64,000 bases of DNA, from positions 18,103,446-18,167,445 of the forward strand of contig OY743172.1 of assembly GCA_963555705.1 (NCBI GenBank), written 5' to 3'. The DNA is from Ligustrum vulgare. Taxonomy: Eukaryota > Streptophyta > Magnoliopsida > Lamiales > Oleaceae. Below are positions 48,201 through 60,700 of the stretch, in pieces. The position numbers and the translations under genes were made by a program. Under the pieces are notes generated by a model. The model saw only the letters and a list, made by a program, of their open reading frames with translations. It was not told the DNA's origin and ran no database searches. The stretch's first letter is position 1. Each line of letters starts with the position of its first letter.

Positions 48201-49145
48201 TTGCCTTCTGTTGTGGTCCTTGAAGAATAATAGGATTCAGAATGAGTGGTTTGGTTTGGTTTGGTTTGGATATTGTGAAAACATTTCCCCAATTCTGGAA
48301 GCTATTGGATTTTTCGCGTGAGAGAAGTCTATTCAATAGTCGACTGGGAGATTTGTAACTGAACAAAAGCTTTAAGTCGAGAGTTTCATCCCGTTCTTCT
48401 TTTTTTTCTGAATCTTTGGAGATAATTCCATGTTTCAAGCCTTGAATCACGACATTTTTGTCTGAAATTCGTTTTGCATTGCTAATGTAATCTTTCAATT
48501 TAACATCAATGATTTGCTCTAATATGATAAATCCTGGTGTTGAATCATGCATCAGATCAACGGGGTGAATCGGAAGAAAATATTTGGAGCCCTGATATTT
48601 CACCAATTCAGTCAAAATGCCAAGATATATCAAAAGATTGTGATTTTCTCTACATTTCAGACATCCTCAGAGCGTCCCATTACCTCCCTGAGGATTCTGA
48701 TATTTTTCTGTTACTAGAGAAGCAACAATATCTTCAAGGAAAGGACACATCCAAAGCCTCTAGACTCCAAAGGAAGCTTGTGTTTGACACGATCACTGAA
48801 ATCCTTGGCAGTAACAGGCAATTGCCTCCATGGAAGGCCGTTTCTTGGACAAATTGTGGTATTGAAAAGCCGTCCCTCGAGAAGATTTGGTCGGAATTCC
48901 AGACAATCCGGCAGCGTGAAAGTACCGATGACTTATTAGATAGCATATGTGGTGTTCTAAAGAAAGACCTAGCTAGGGATGCCATTAATGGTTGGGCGGA
49001 TTGTCCGGTCGAGATGTCCGAGGCCGTTTTGGACATCGAACGACTTGTTTTCAAGGATTTGATTGGTGAAACAATTCAATATCTCAAGGCATTAGCGTGT
49101 AAAAGCACGATATCGTCAGTGTCTAGGAGGAAGTTGGTTTTCTAA
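45228..49145 (+). CDS. LONGIFOLIA-like / TRM (TON1-recruiting motif) protein, 4 exons
   Basis: Exons 45228-45380, 45470-46885, 47032-47221 and 48556-49145 join with GT-AG borders and matching phases (0, 0, 1) into 782 codons ending TAA. The N-terminus (QMGCMAGFLQLFDRHHILTG, about residues 20-39) and the block SPSVIARLMGLE (about 167-178) are hallmarks of LNG/TRM proteins. SIEGEIEKRLKMRGIDEPSK (about 295) opens a conserved helix. Exon 4 carries the DUF4378 domain (YISDILRASHYLPEDSDIFL onward), and the protein ends RRKLVF, the C-terminal motif known in this family to bind TON1. Long Ser/Pro/Arg-rich stretches suggest disorder. Known members recruit the TON1-TRM-PP2A complex to microtubules and promote polar cell elongation. 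The gene is intact; intron 3 (1.3 kb) holds two MITE-like repeats. Subgroup (LNG1/2 versus TRM3/4) is not resolved here. Confidence 0.92.
47299..47445. repeat. Inverted-repeat MITE in intron 3 of the TRM gene
   Basis: TTGTACAAACTAGTGTA (47313-47329) and its exact reverse complement (47397-47413) flank a loop, with CTCACAT/ATGTGAG further in. Outside, TTGTACAA is repeated on both sides (47299-47306; 47420-47445). Confidence 0.8.
47725..47892 (+). mobile_element. MITE, diverged copy of the 43387/44209 family
   Basis: GTATATGGTAATGTGATTTT ... TTTCACATTACCAAACAATC, with AAAAACTGTGAACTTGACTAAGATGGATGG matching the family core. It lies in intron 3 of the TRM gene. Confidence 0.5.
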
Positions 49146-50110
49146 GAAATGCCATCAATGGTCCCAAAGATTGTCTGAACATCGAATGACTCGAATTCGA
49201 TCCACGATCTCGCAGCATTTGCAAGGCTTGCTTTTTCTCACATTACTTAGTACTTTACTAAAAAGAGAGCGAGAGAGACTTTAGAACCTTTTTTTTTTTT
49301 TTTTTCTGCAAGGTGCATGTGATTAAATAATTTAAGCACTATTATTAGTAATTACATCTGGGAAAAGGAAAAGGTGATGGAGAAAGGACATGTTTTACGA
49401 CTAAGGTCCAAGTTAAATTTGTGTGATTTTTGGCTCTAAGTGTTGATGTTTTCAATTTATTCCCTTTGGCCTGTTGCTCTGAAAATGATGGCCAGGTGGG
49501 TAACTCAGTCCTCAGGTTTTTTTCTTCACGTGCAATTCAGTTTTATTCTCATCATTAATGACTTGTTTTATGCCTAATTTTCTTAAAGGAGTCAATAGAG
49601 AATACAATATAAGATCGACTACATGAATCTTTATATTCACTGCTATTTAGGGTCGATATTTTTTGCGAAGATAAACATATAAACCTCCTCTATTGCTCAA
49701 AAAGTGGTTGAGACTCGAGAGTCTAATTATAATATAATACTGAAATCCAGAAATATGGATCGTTAGTGATATATATATACATCAGGAGGCATCCTGAAGT
49801 ATAATAAAAACACATGTATACAAAGCTATTTTTGATTTGTATCCTCATGTTTTGAATCTTTACGAATCTTCTACCACTGAATGAGTTGTAGTTATCCATC
49901 ATTTGCCCGGGTATGCCCGGTGTATTTTGTAACTAATTGATACTTCTTTTGTTTTGCCGGGTATGCCCGCGCTTGCAGTAGGCTGATTTGGCATGTTGGC
50001 CACGGTCTATCCCAGGAATGCCTGGCGATTTTGTAATCATTTTTGATCTATTAATTTTTACATTTCCGATCAAAAAAAAAAAAGAAACAGTCGCAGCATC
50101 ACTAAGTATA
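49146..50110. other. 3' UTR and intergenic
   Basis: The T tract at 49290-49309 and A-rich stretches offer no clear single polyadenylation signal. The repeated phrase GGGTATGCCCGG/GGGTATGCCCGC (49907-49920, 49960-49970) followed by CAGGAATGCCTGGC may be a small decayed repeat. No further gene. Confidence 0.5.
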
Positions 50111-50119
50111 ATAAAAGTA

Positions 50120-53082
50120 GGGGAATTTTCAAAAATGTCCAATTCCATGCTAATCACAAAAGTTATGTCCAAAGTTAATAGTTTTTGCAAAAATGTCCAA
50201 ATTTTGGTGTAATTTGACTATCTTACACTTAGACATTTGAGTTTTCAATACTACTTAATATCCATTAGTTCCATTCAAACCTTGGATAATAATCAATATA
50301 ATTATTTAAGACAAATATTTTGAATTTCCATTACCATCTTCTTCACAATTTCGTTAGTGACATGGCTGGAAATGGTTGAAAATTTTTGAGAACAAATTTA
50401 ACAACATATTGTGGAATCCATTTGGCATACAAGAAATTTCACTATAAGGTATTATTCTCAAATTTTTGTTTCCAATTAAAACTTGCTTCTACTTGTTTTG
50501 CATAATCTTACAAAAATGGAGATAAATATTAGATAATTAGTTGAAGTAATTTTTTAGATTATCAAAGTATTGTTTCCCAATATTATGATCATTGTGTTGT
50601 ATTATTCTCAAATCATGTCACTTTTTATATCATTTATGTTAGTAATATTAGGTTGATGTATATTGAATATGTCATTAAAGGTGGAAATGAAATGATTCTA
50701 AAAAGGGGTAGTTGAAGAAGAAGATATATGCAAGTGTTGAAGGAATCTCGATACATCGTTCTCGACATTTTAAAATATCGAGAATGACATTTAAAATGTT
50801 GTTCTAGACAGTTTTCAAAATGTCGAGATAACTTTTAAAATGTACTCACCATTGTTAAACGTTTGAAGCACATTATTCTAGATAGCTTCTTTGTGTCCAC
50901 TTATCTCATGTTAAATCATCATAGTATTTTTCCTAGCATCTTGGTATGACATATATAATAAGGTTTGTTGTCTCACACGGTGGAAGTTTTCTCAACATTG
51001 ATGACAATTGGAAGTTGCTTGGCAATTGGACAACATCCATTGTTGTTTGAAGTGATGTTACATTGAGGAACTTCTGAATTTACTTTCTGAGAAGCTTATT
51101 GACAGACTCAAATTTCGAATCCAGTTAAAATTCATTGTTCCAAACATGAATATACCACCAGTTGATGTGCTGGATGACGAGGACTTGCAGTGGTACATTT
51201 TTGTGCACACACAAGCTGCCTTGTGTATAATTGTTGAAGAACTTGATCCAAATAGCTTTAATGTTAACACTATTCAATGTTAACTACCTACTCTTTAATC
51301 AATGCATTAAATCATGTTTGACATGTACTTTAAATTTGTGATTTCCTAAATCTTAACTTTTTGTTTTTACTGTAATACAAGTCAATCAGAAAGTATTTAC
51401 CAAGTCTTCAAACACCAAGATTTAAGGTTAAATTATACTTATGTTATTGGCACTCGAATATATGTTATGAACTGCTACAATTCATAAAAGGGGGTCGGCC
51501 AAAAAACAAACATAATATTACATCTATTATTGTTATGTCAGTGTTTAAGGAGGCAATGTGAAATATTAACAAAATCTCGAGATTCATCAAAAGTTTCATG
51601 ACATTGAACAACGTTCTAGACATTTGAAATTGTCATTCTCAACATTTGTTCCCTGTTTTTCTAGACACTCGACATTTTCAAATGTCTAGATTGACAAAAT
51701 CTGTTCAGAATATGTAATGTATGCAAACAATACATCAAACATTGAACTATGGAAACAAAACTCTATCTGTAGCCACTAGTAGAAAAACAATATTTCGATC
51801 ACATAACAACTTCATAATAGATAGTCTTCATCATAGATGGGCTTCAACGCAAAAAGCATATGGAGGAAAATGTTTTTAATTCTTTCTCTTGTCATCATGC
51901 TTGACCTTCTTTCGTCCACTGCGTGTGGAAGGAGTCTTCGTGGTTGCACTTGGAATTCTTATCCGGTTGAAACTTGGAATTCTTATCTGGTTGTAAGTGT
52001 TTGATTTTGCCAGTGGTCAAAACACATTGATCAACATTCAACATCAACACATTTTCTTCTTTTACACTTTTTTCCATTTCAATAGGTAGCATTATAAAGA
52101 AAAACATTTAGATTAAATTAGATTAAATCTACTCCTTTTTCAGCTTCAGAAATCAATTTTATCATTTTCATCAACTTAGATCAATCATAAACAGATTAAA
52201 GCTGGCACACAAATAAAAAACTCCGAATCGTCTTTAATCATCAAATAATGCTAATGACCCATTTCAAATTACATAAGCTTGCCAAAAACTCAATGAAGTT
52301 CTATATTCTCCTGAAACTCCATCAAGATCATAGCTCCCCTAAATGTATATATAAAGCTATATAATCCAACATGAAATTATCATTGTGCGAAAGTGAAGCT
52401 GTCCTATAATACTTATAATGCACTATTCATTTATCATATGATCACTCTATCTCTAAAAATATCCCAATACATGGAGCAAGTCACCATAAAAAATACTCTT
52501 GCTTTACCAAACATCCTTGCTCCATAATTTGTCTAGCTTCACTACCCGTAAAAGTTAAGTTTTTGAAACAGATTTATGGCATTTGACACTACGAAAATTA
52601 CCTCATCGCAAGATATAGCAAATGTGAATAAATGACAAACCAACACAATGAAAGGATGATACAGTGCAAGAAAAATCTAACATGTGTAAATGCAAGGTTC
52701 AAAAGGTAGTAAAGAAATTCCCACCAGTGATATGTAGAAATTTTTCTTCTCACCACGGTAAGGCTTTTGAGAATCGCAAGAGAGGGTTTTGGATTTTTTT
52801 ATGTGAATGGTAGGGATTAAGTTATCAGAGAGAGATGTGGCTCTGTTTATTGAGATGTGTGAATAGTAAAGACGTGTCAATGGTAGATAGGATAGTTTAT
52901 GTGTCAAACTTTCATTAGCTATCACAATAAAAAATTATATTTAAAACTTTGTCCTGAATGCTGGAATTTCAGATTTGTATTAAGGGTATTTAAGTCTAAA
53001 ATTCAAGGAAATGAACATGACAAAAAATTGGGACATTTTTACAAGTGATAATGTAAAAATAGACATTTTGTGTAATTTCCTC
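50120..53082 (+). mobile_element. Mutator-like element (MULE) with transposase relic
   Basis: A perfect 9-bp duplication ATAAAAGTA lies at 50111-50119 and 53083-53091. Imperfect terminal inverted repeats (GGGGAATTTTCAAAAATGTC versus reversed right end GAGGAAATTACACAAAATGT) extend about 100 bp, and the AAAATGTCCAA phrase recurs in both. The interior holds a mudrA N-terminal fragment (51056-51285) and TCGACATTTT/TCTAGACATTT-rich inverted blocks, but no transposase core or zinc finger, so it is internally deleted. Confidence 0.88.
51056..51285 (+). pseudogene. mudrA-like N-terminal domain fragment
   Basis: Encodes IEELLNLLSEKLIDRLKFRI, KFIVPNMNIPPVDVLDDEDL and QWYIFVHTQAALCIIVEELD, ending TAA. 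Plant MULE transposases begin with such a domain (ubiquitin-like; (I/L)..D.DL.W.......LCV.V.E). A one-base shift just upstream separates it from DVTLEEL-type coding. The catalytic DDE domain is absent. Confidence 0.65.
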
Positions 53083-53091
53083 ATAAAAGTA

Positions 53092-53494
53092 TTAAAAACT
53101 GAAGAGACCTCTGCATCGCCCATCTTTTCTTTTTATTGCTTTATTTTTTGTCAGAAACTTTATTACTTGCTGGTTTGTGCTTTTAGATCACAATAAATAT
53201 TTTCTTTAAGTTGTACCAATAATTCACCCAATTTTCTTTCTTGTATTAATACATGGTACGTACATGTCGCCTCTAATTATAATTCATCAAGTTAATGGTT
53301 TCTCCAAGGCTTCACGTATAAAATCTACGCTGTGAAACAGAGAAATTAATGGTTTGGCCTAATGACCTTAAAAATCCGTAGTTCATTTCTACTTTTGAAT
53401 CACGTCAAGGTCGAGCCAATTTCATCAGGTTCTATGGCAGCATCAGCCAATCCAAAGTTCCTCTGTAGGTAGAAAGTGATCAAAACTGTAATTG
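53092..53494. other. Intergenic
   Basis: No gene or repeat recognised. Confidence 0.5.
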
Positions 53495-53500
53495 AATTTA

Positions 53501-53632
53501 GAATTATGCTAGATTTTCCTTGACGTTCATCTCGAAATGATCCCCACTCACATGGGTGTGGGGGCCGCAGTCACCCATGTGAGTGGGGGTCATCACGAGG
53601 TGAATGTCGAAAGAAGTGTAGCATTGTCCTTG
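53501..53632. repeat. Foldback repeat with GC-rich hairpin
   Basis: Arms 53521-53558 and 53572-53610 pair almost throughout (CCCCACTCACATGGGTG against CACCCATGTGAGTGGGG is perfect) around a 13-nt loop. Weaker symmetry continues outward to TTAGAATTATGCTA / TAGCATTGTCC. It resembles a small foldback MITE; a hairpin small-RNA precursor cannot be excluded. Confidence 0.85.
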
Positions 53633-54799
53633 AATTTAGGAGTATAGGGTGTGGCTTTTTAGTCTTTTCCAGTAGCTCGTCTATCGCCCTGAACATAACC
53701 ATTTCGGATTCTTCCACAAATTAAAACAATTTGTAATTAAGGATGCCAACAAAAATTGCCACACTACATGCACCGAAACTTGGAGGTTTTCGTAGTAGTC
53801 TAGTAGTGTAGGTCATTAGGTGGAATCACCAAGTCCTACTTTGTGTATCATTTTTATAATGAAATGGAGTATATCCTCTGAGCATCCACTGCCAAATTCT
53901 TTACTGCATATTAGACCGTCTGAGAGTCAGTAACATGTAAAATCTAATTATAAGAAAACTTTTTGCTTAGGTTTTGTTAATGAAAATTTGACAGGACAGA
54001 CAATGTTGTTAAGATCAGATGAACTATGAAAATGAACTGGTACTGGTTTTTTATGAATTATGAATTCAGATATTGATGTCAATATGGAGTTCAAAATCAA
54101 CATTGTGATTAAGATCTGGTGGCAAAGAGAAGAGTGTGTACGTATCAAAAAAGAGAAATGTTACAATGTGTACACATGGACGGATCCAGAGGGTTGCGAG
54201 CTCGGTCGATCGCTCGTGCTGAATTAGCAATTTTTATTTACCTTAGAATTTTTACGTCAAATTTTTTTTTCCCTTTTAATCTTGTAGCGACCGCTCATGC
54301 TAGATGAAATTCGTTTGTGCTGAATCACTATTCTGAATTCGTCACAGTGACAATGTACGTATCTAAAAAGAGAAATGTTACACTTACAACCATATGAGGT
54401 GTCAGAATCCTGTGAAATGAGATATAAAGGAAGGTGTAAGTATGGGTGCGCAAATAGCAAAATTCATTAGAAAATATCAACTGAAGTTTTTGGTTTGGTG
54501 TTGGTGATGGCTTTATAATGGTTTGAGCAGCCAAGACTTGCTCCAAAGCTGTGTGATAGGGAAATCCTAACACCCTGTGTCTAGTCTTTGTAATAACTTG
54601 ATTTGAACTCAATTGAATTTGCAATATAAACTTGAAATTCAATAATAAGATAATAATAAAAATCGAAAAATATGTTTTATTTGTAAAAAAAAAAAATTGA
54701 AATTTTTTTTACGTAAATGATGTAATAAATGAATCGGCTGGATGCTAATTATAAAATGTAGTATGTAAATGTAAATTTAAATAACATCATTCAAAGTAC
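53633..54799. other. Intergenic with a 217-bp direct duplication
   Basis: GTACGTATCaAAAAAGAGAAATGTTACA occurs at 54138-54165 and, with one change, at 54355-54382. The intervening block (GGACGGATCCAGAGG ... TGAATTCGTCAC) may be a hAT-like MITE remnant. No gene. Confidence 0.45.
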
Positions 54800-56407
54800 A
54801 ATATTGCGTATCTATCCTATCGCGAGAATAAGGATCGAATAAGTAATAAAGTAGATTATAAGTCCGTATATCGTTCACATAGAGATTGTGATGATTTTTT
54901 TTCAAGCGTCTTGAAACATGTAAATTCAAGATTGGTTTTTTGTGAAATAAGATTAAACATTTAAAGATCATATAAAGCTTATGATCTTTATATGTAAATT
55001 CATGATTGATTTTTTTGTGAAATAAGATTAAACATTTGACTATTGCAAAATCGTTTTGGAATGTTTTGATTTTATATGTGAATGTAGTGTTAAGACTTAG
55101 AATTCACTTTTATTTTATCTTGTTAATTTCAAGTGATTTGATTGACAATAATTTCTCGAAAATGAAGATCAGTGTTTCTAATTTGTTTATCAATCTTTCT
55201 CGAGTAGAATTAAACATATTCCTATATGTAATTCATCCATATCTCTATAACAAATGAGAACATACAAGTAAGCATGAATGAAGCAATCAACATTTAAAGA
55301 TCATATAAAGCAAATCGATATATTTCTATTTTCTATCGAAATTTATGATAATTATTATGTCCAACTAGTATTGAGTCTCTCCAATTAGAAAAAAAAAAGT
55401 CACAACAATCAATGCAATCATTGATCACATGATTGTAGAAGGATGAAAATAACATTAATTGCTCAATAAAATCAAGAAAATATTTTTATGTCAAACAAAA
55501 ATTATAAATTAGTAATCTAAAATAAAAGCTTCATCTTGATCATAATACGAGTGAGAATGTATCCCAACATCATAATTTAATAAACAACAAGAATTTATTA
55601 AATTCGTCACCCGAAAATACTGCTTCAAATCTTCGTTTGACGAAATCTGATGTAAAATGTGAAGTTCTCTCATTTTTCAAGGTGAAGCCCTCACCTTGGG
55701 GTCCCCACCTTCCTTGCCCTGAGCTTTGGCGAATGATGTAAATCACGAGATATGCCCAACTGATCAGGGACTAAAAGTTTGATCACTGATCAAATTCACA
55801 AATAAGTCAAGTCCGAAGTTCTCTCGTTTTTCAAACCCAAGGCTCATTGATGTTTTCTATGTGTTTTTCGTGTCTCTTGGTATTTATAATCTCAAGAAAA
55901 TCGAGTTGAAACCCAAACAAAAATAGTGGAATTCAAGTTTAAAAAGGAAACAAAATCTGAGTATTTTTTTTCAAGAGTTCGTTTGGTTATAAACAAGCAG
56001 ATCACTTGGTTTGTATCGTTCTGCCTCGTCAAATCTTCCTTGAGCAATCGTTTGGGATACTTTGAGATTCAGCGCCTCAGTCCTTTTAGTTTAATTGCAT
56101 TTCGATCCTTCCTCTTTTTATTAGATGCAATATAGTCTCTTAACTCTTGTTCCGTCTCAATTTAACACTTGATCAAGTCTTAATTCTTGTCTTTCACTCC
56201 TATAGTTTTCAATTGTGTCTAGAATGCATTTAACTGTACTCGATTTACTGTAATCCATCTAATATTTTGTATTTCTACTTCGGGTCAATAACTTGAATAA
56301 AAATAATTTGCAATAAATTAAATAAAAAAATCTATAAATTGACAAATCAATTATTTAGTTTTACATCCCCAAATAAGTGCACAAAATGCAAAAAAAAATC
56401 TATATCA
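54800..56407 (-). mobile_element. Decayed LTR of a Tat/Athila/Ogre-like gypsy element (probably solo)
   Basis: Read on the minus strand it starts near 56407 (TTTTTGCATTTTGTGCACTTATTTGGGG) and ends near 54800 with ACAATCTCTATGTGAACGATATACGGACT... CGATCCTTATTC. This parallels the start and end of the solo LTR at 6115-7771 (GTGCATTTTACATGCAC; ACAATCCTTGTGGGATCGATAAACCGGACT). Sequence divergence is high. Neither exact ends nor target duplication could be set. A duplicated 74-bp block (54919 and 54993, TGTGAAATAAGATTAAACATTT) lies inside. Confidence 0.5.
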
Positions 56408-57470
56408 AGAATTATTTCATAAATTTCCATTTACAAATTATTTTACATCACTACAAGGTAATTTATTTATTTTAAAACTTACCCATTCATATAAATATAC
56501 TCACTTACAGTTAATTATTAAGCATAACTAACTCACTCACTCACTTATTTCAATGTCAATTAAAATTAATTAAAAAATAGTTCATATCAACTTTTACATA
56601 TTCATTTAAATCACACATAACTTACTTATGTACGTGTGTGTATATAGCTTATGTATGTGTGTGTACATATATTTATATTATGTCAACCTTCAACTCCAAT
56701 TATAAATTGCATGACTCAATCACATTTCGTAAGCTTAGCCAACAACATTTAGAGGTGGCAATGGATAGGGTATGATCGGGTTTGAAAAATTCATACCCTA
56801 CCTACTACATATTTATAATACACATACTCTACCCATATACCTACTTAAGAGTGACGGGTCGGGTACGGGTACGAGTATACTTTTATACCCATTTAAAATC
56901 AGTTACGTATTTTAATTTTAATATTTTTTTTATTAGTAATGTGTGTATGAATAGATAGGTAGGATATGGTGTCCATTGTGGACACCATAATCCTTACTCA
57001 TATATGTTGTGGGATTGTCATGTGTAATAAATGATTATATATAGAATACTTGTTCAACAATAATATAAATATATAATTATAAATTTTTTCATGAATTTCA
57101 CATGTAATATATTAATCAACAATCCCTGCGTAATATAAAAATATCAAAATTAAGTAAAACTATAACAAAATCCATTGTCCAAAAATAAGCAAATATCAAA
57201 AAATTCACTTGTTCAAAATTAATGAATATGGATTGGGTATGAATTTTTCTACAATACTCATATCCTACCATATCCATATCGAATTTTTAAATTGAGACTC
57301 ATGCTCTACCCACAAATTCATTGAATCGAATAATTTTTATCTATTTGTGTCGAGTACCCAATAAATTGCGAGTTCGAGTTCAAGGTCAAGTGACAATAGT
57401 GAATTGCCTCTTTCTCCGAGGGGTTAAGCGTAATATACCCTTTTAGTTGTTATTAATGTTCGTGAACAAT
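56408..57470. other. Intergenic with a decayed hAT-like MITE
   Basis: About 56750-57400 begins GAGGTGGCAATGGATAGGGTAT and ends near CAAGTGACAATAGTGAATTGCCTC, with GGGTACGGGTACGAGTA and CGAGTACCCAATAAATTGCGAG inside. Such phrases are typical of plant hAT-like MITEs, but no target duplication was found. No gene. Confidence 0.4.
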
Positions 57471-57544
57471 TTATCTCTCATCAGAATAATTATCGCGATC
57501 CTGACTCAATTCACTTTCTTCTGCTGAAGCCTAATTCCCTCAAG

Positions 57545-57730
57545 GTATCCCCAAATTGATATTTATGGGAATTTCTAAAATGAATTATAACAAATATTGC
57601 AACGGTTATTATTACTGTTAATTTTTTTAATTTCTCTGCTTAAAAGTTTTTGCATCTGGATTTTTGGGGGGTTTTGCTTGACTCGGTTTTATCTGGATTG
57701 ATTTTTATTTTATTTGTGTGGCTTTTGCAG
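57545..57730 (+). other. Probable 5' UTR intron of the V-ATPase F gene
   Basis: CAAG|GTATCC at 57545 and TTTTGCAG at 57723-57730 bracket a T-rich stretch. The downstream exon reaches the start codon 26 bases later. Inferred only from splice-like borders. Confidence 0.5.
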
Positions 57731-57756
57731 TTGTTTTCTTTAAATTTTATCGATAA

Positions 57757-60700
57757 ATGGCGAACAAGGTTCAGATCCGCACAAGTAGCTCAGCACTCAT
57801 CGCCATGATTGCCGATGAGGTTACGATCTTATCTTTTTATTTTATTGTGTGCTTTTCAGATCGAAATTTATGTATCGGAATGTTAACTTCATTGTTATGA
57901 TGGTGTTGCCACTTCTACTTTATTTTTTAGTCATATATAAGAAGGCTTCTTTACCAATTAAATCTGCTTCACTTCAAATTGTATGCCAAATTTTAGTTAC
58001 TGTATGACGGGTTGTTCGTACCATTGTATTCCCTACTAATATAGAACTGCAAAACAAAATAAAGAAGATAAGGGCCAGAGGGTAGTGGTTCATTGGTTTT
58101 TGGGGTAGAGGATATTACTGTAAAGAATGAAAGGCATCACAAGAGGCATGAACTGTGTAGTTCACGAGTAGGTGGTACATAATCCCTATGCACATGTAGG
58201 AGCATTCTTGGTGCAATCCATATAAGACCGGGGTAGGCTAGTTGAGGTTATAAGAGGTGCCAAGTCCTCATAGTACCCTTTATATGTTGAATAATTATAG
58301 CCTCACGTGGCAGTGAAATCAATAGGCCTCGAGAAAATTCACAGATATCCGAGTCTAATGACTCCACTTTTTTTCTCAAGCCAAGCTGCTCTCTTTTATT
58401 GACAATCTTAGCAATTCTCTAGAACGTATTATCCATTTATATGGGACCAACCCTTCAATCATATGTAAACCGGCAAACAAAATATCTTGATTAGCAAAAC
58501 TGAACTTGAAAACAATATTTTTCGGCAACCTACAAGAGCAATATTTAACGAAACAGGGAGAATAGTTGTTTAAAAAATTGGTGTGAAGAAATGGTAAACT
58601 AGAAGGCCCTATGATATGGTCACTCGTCCAAGGTTCAATGGGTTACGTTGGGACCAGATGGCAAGTTTGAGTTTAAATTTGTTGAGCCAATTGGTTAAAT
58701 TTAAATAAGCTTCTCATAAAAAGTAAGCCATGTTTGACAACTCTTTGAGTTTATAAGCTGGTCAAACTTCTTTTAAAAACACATTTTGTTGGATGCACAA
58801 AGTTTATCCACTTTTTAACCACACATTTCATGAGACCTACCAACTTATAATTTCAAAAGCTTTGTCAAATAGGGACTAACATTTATTTTAACCTGTACTT
58901 GTGCCATAAAGAGACCAGTCTCAAAATTCTATTGTTTATATTATTCCTGATACTCATCCAATGTACGTCAGTTGTGCCATAATTAAAAGTTGGATGCTGC
59001 TAAGTTCATGCGTTTGAGCCATTGTTGCTTCTTAATGAGCAAAAAAAGTTACTTTGTCATTGTCTAGATTTAAGTTTATCTTTCTTTTCCAGTATGATTT
59101 AATCCCTCCCCTCCAATCTCTTTTGGTTTCCTACTACTCTCTGAAAAGATTCTCAAAAAACTCAGCCACATAAGATTATAAAGGGCTAACCAAATAAATA
59201 AATATCATGACAATGTAATAGAAGAAAATGATGTTGGAATCTAGACGAGAATATAAATATGTCATTTGAAATCATGCTTATGCACAATGGCGGACGAAGA
59301 CATTTTGAGTTGGGGGTCAAAATTCTTATGTATATCATTATCATATTTAGTTCATGAGATGATCTATATACTTGTTCAAATATATAATTTTTTGGCTTTG
59401 AATTATCTGATAGTCTTGCCGAGCCTATTTTGAATTATTTGAAATTTAATATAACAACACAAATAAAATGTTTAATGACCAAAAAAATAATGACTTCATA
59501 CCACATGTCCACATGTAAAATTTTCTAATAAAATTATATTGAAAAGTTTGTGACGCGAACAAAATTAATATTAATGAAATAATTTTAAAAAATATTATAA
59601 AGAAAAGACGAGTTATACGAACATATTCCAGATGCATGTTTAACTATTTTCGATGATCATTCTGACCATTGAATATGTTTACAATGTAGTCTTCAAAACG
59701 ATCTTCAATATAACGTAGGAAATTCTTGGATTCAGCTAGCGTACGATAATCTGCGCATTTTTAAAGTCAACTCGTCTTCGAAATTCTCGAAACTCTAGAT
59801 TGGAATGATCTACTTTGACTCTCCGTTATACGATTGGCAGTTTTGCGTGTCTTCAACGATCCTGAAGATTGCATCGTGAGCACTTCAAAATGGTATCATG
59901 AATACAAAGTCTCGGTATCCCGTAATTAATCCCGAAACTTAAGATGAAAATATAACAAATCATTGACTTTTCAAATTGAAGTTTGCATGAATTGATGCCA
60001 TGTTTTGAGACTTGTACCAAGCTTAGGCTGCTTAGCCTACATGACTCATTTAAAATCATTTCTTAATCTTGAAGACAATCTATGCTTGCTACTCGGGCAG
60101 GACGATTAACTCGATTTGCTATCATTTTTCTCAATAAAATAAAATAAAAAAATAAAAATTTAAAGTTGGGGGATCAATTGACCACCCATGTCCCCTCCCC
60201 ATCCGCCAGTGCTTATGCACGTAGATATCTAGAACTCTTGGTCAAGGGGAGTTCAAAATTTCTGTCCTTTTTAGGTGTATTTCCTCTTTTAACAGCTCAT
60301 AATCACTGATTTTCAGGATCGTTCTACTACATATATTTATAGAGAGAGTTTATGATCATAGTATGTGGCTGAATCGTATCGGCAAAGTGTTGCCTAAATT
60401 TTTAGGTTTTTCTGCTAAACACTTATTGTTTGAAAGACTAATACAATTAAGTAATTATTATTATTATTATTTGTAACATAAATTATGTGGTATTAAATTC
60501 AATGACGATCATGTTTGGGAAGTGTATAAACAATTAAAATTCTAAATAGATAGAAATGATTGGTGTATAAGTGGGTAGTATTTGTGATCCCTCAAAATGT
60601 GTGGATATAAAGTGGCTTGAATGTAAATTGTTTATAAATATGAGCCAAACCTAGCCTCAGTCAACCTTTTGTCTTCACATTACATTCATCAATGATGCCT

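Noticed and set aside
56750..57400. Complete hAT-like MITE with target duplication
   Set aside because: GAGGTGGCAATGG-like ends are suggestive, but the flanks show no matching 8-bp duplication, so it is listed only as a decayed fragment.
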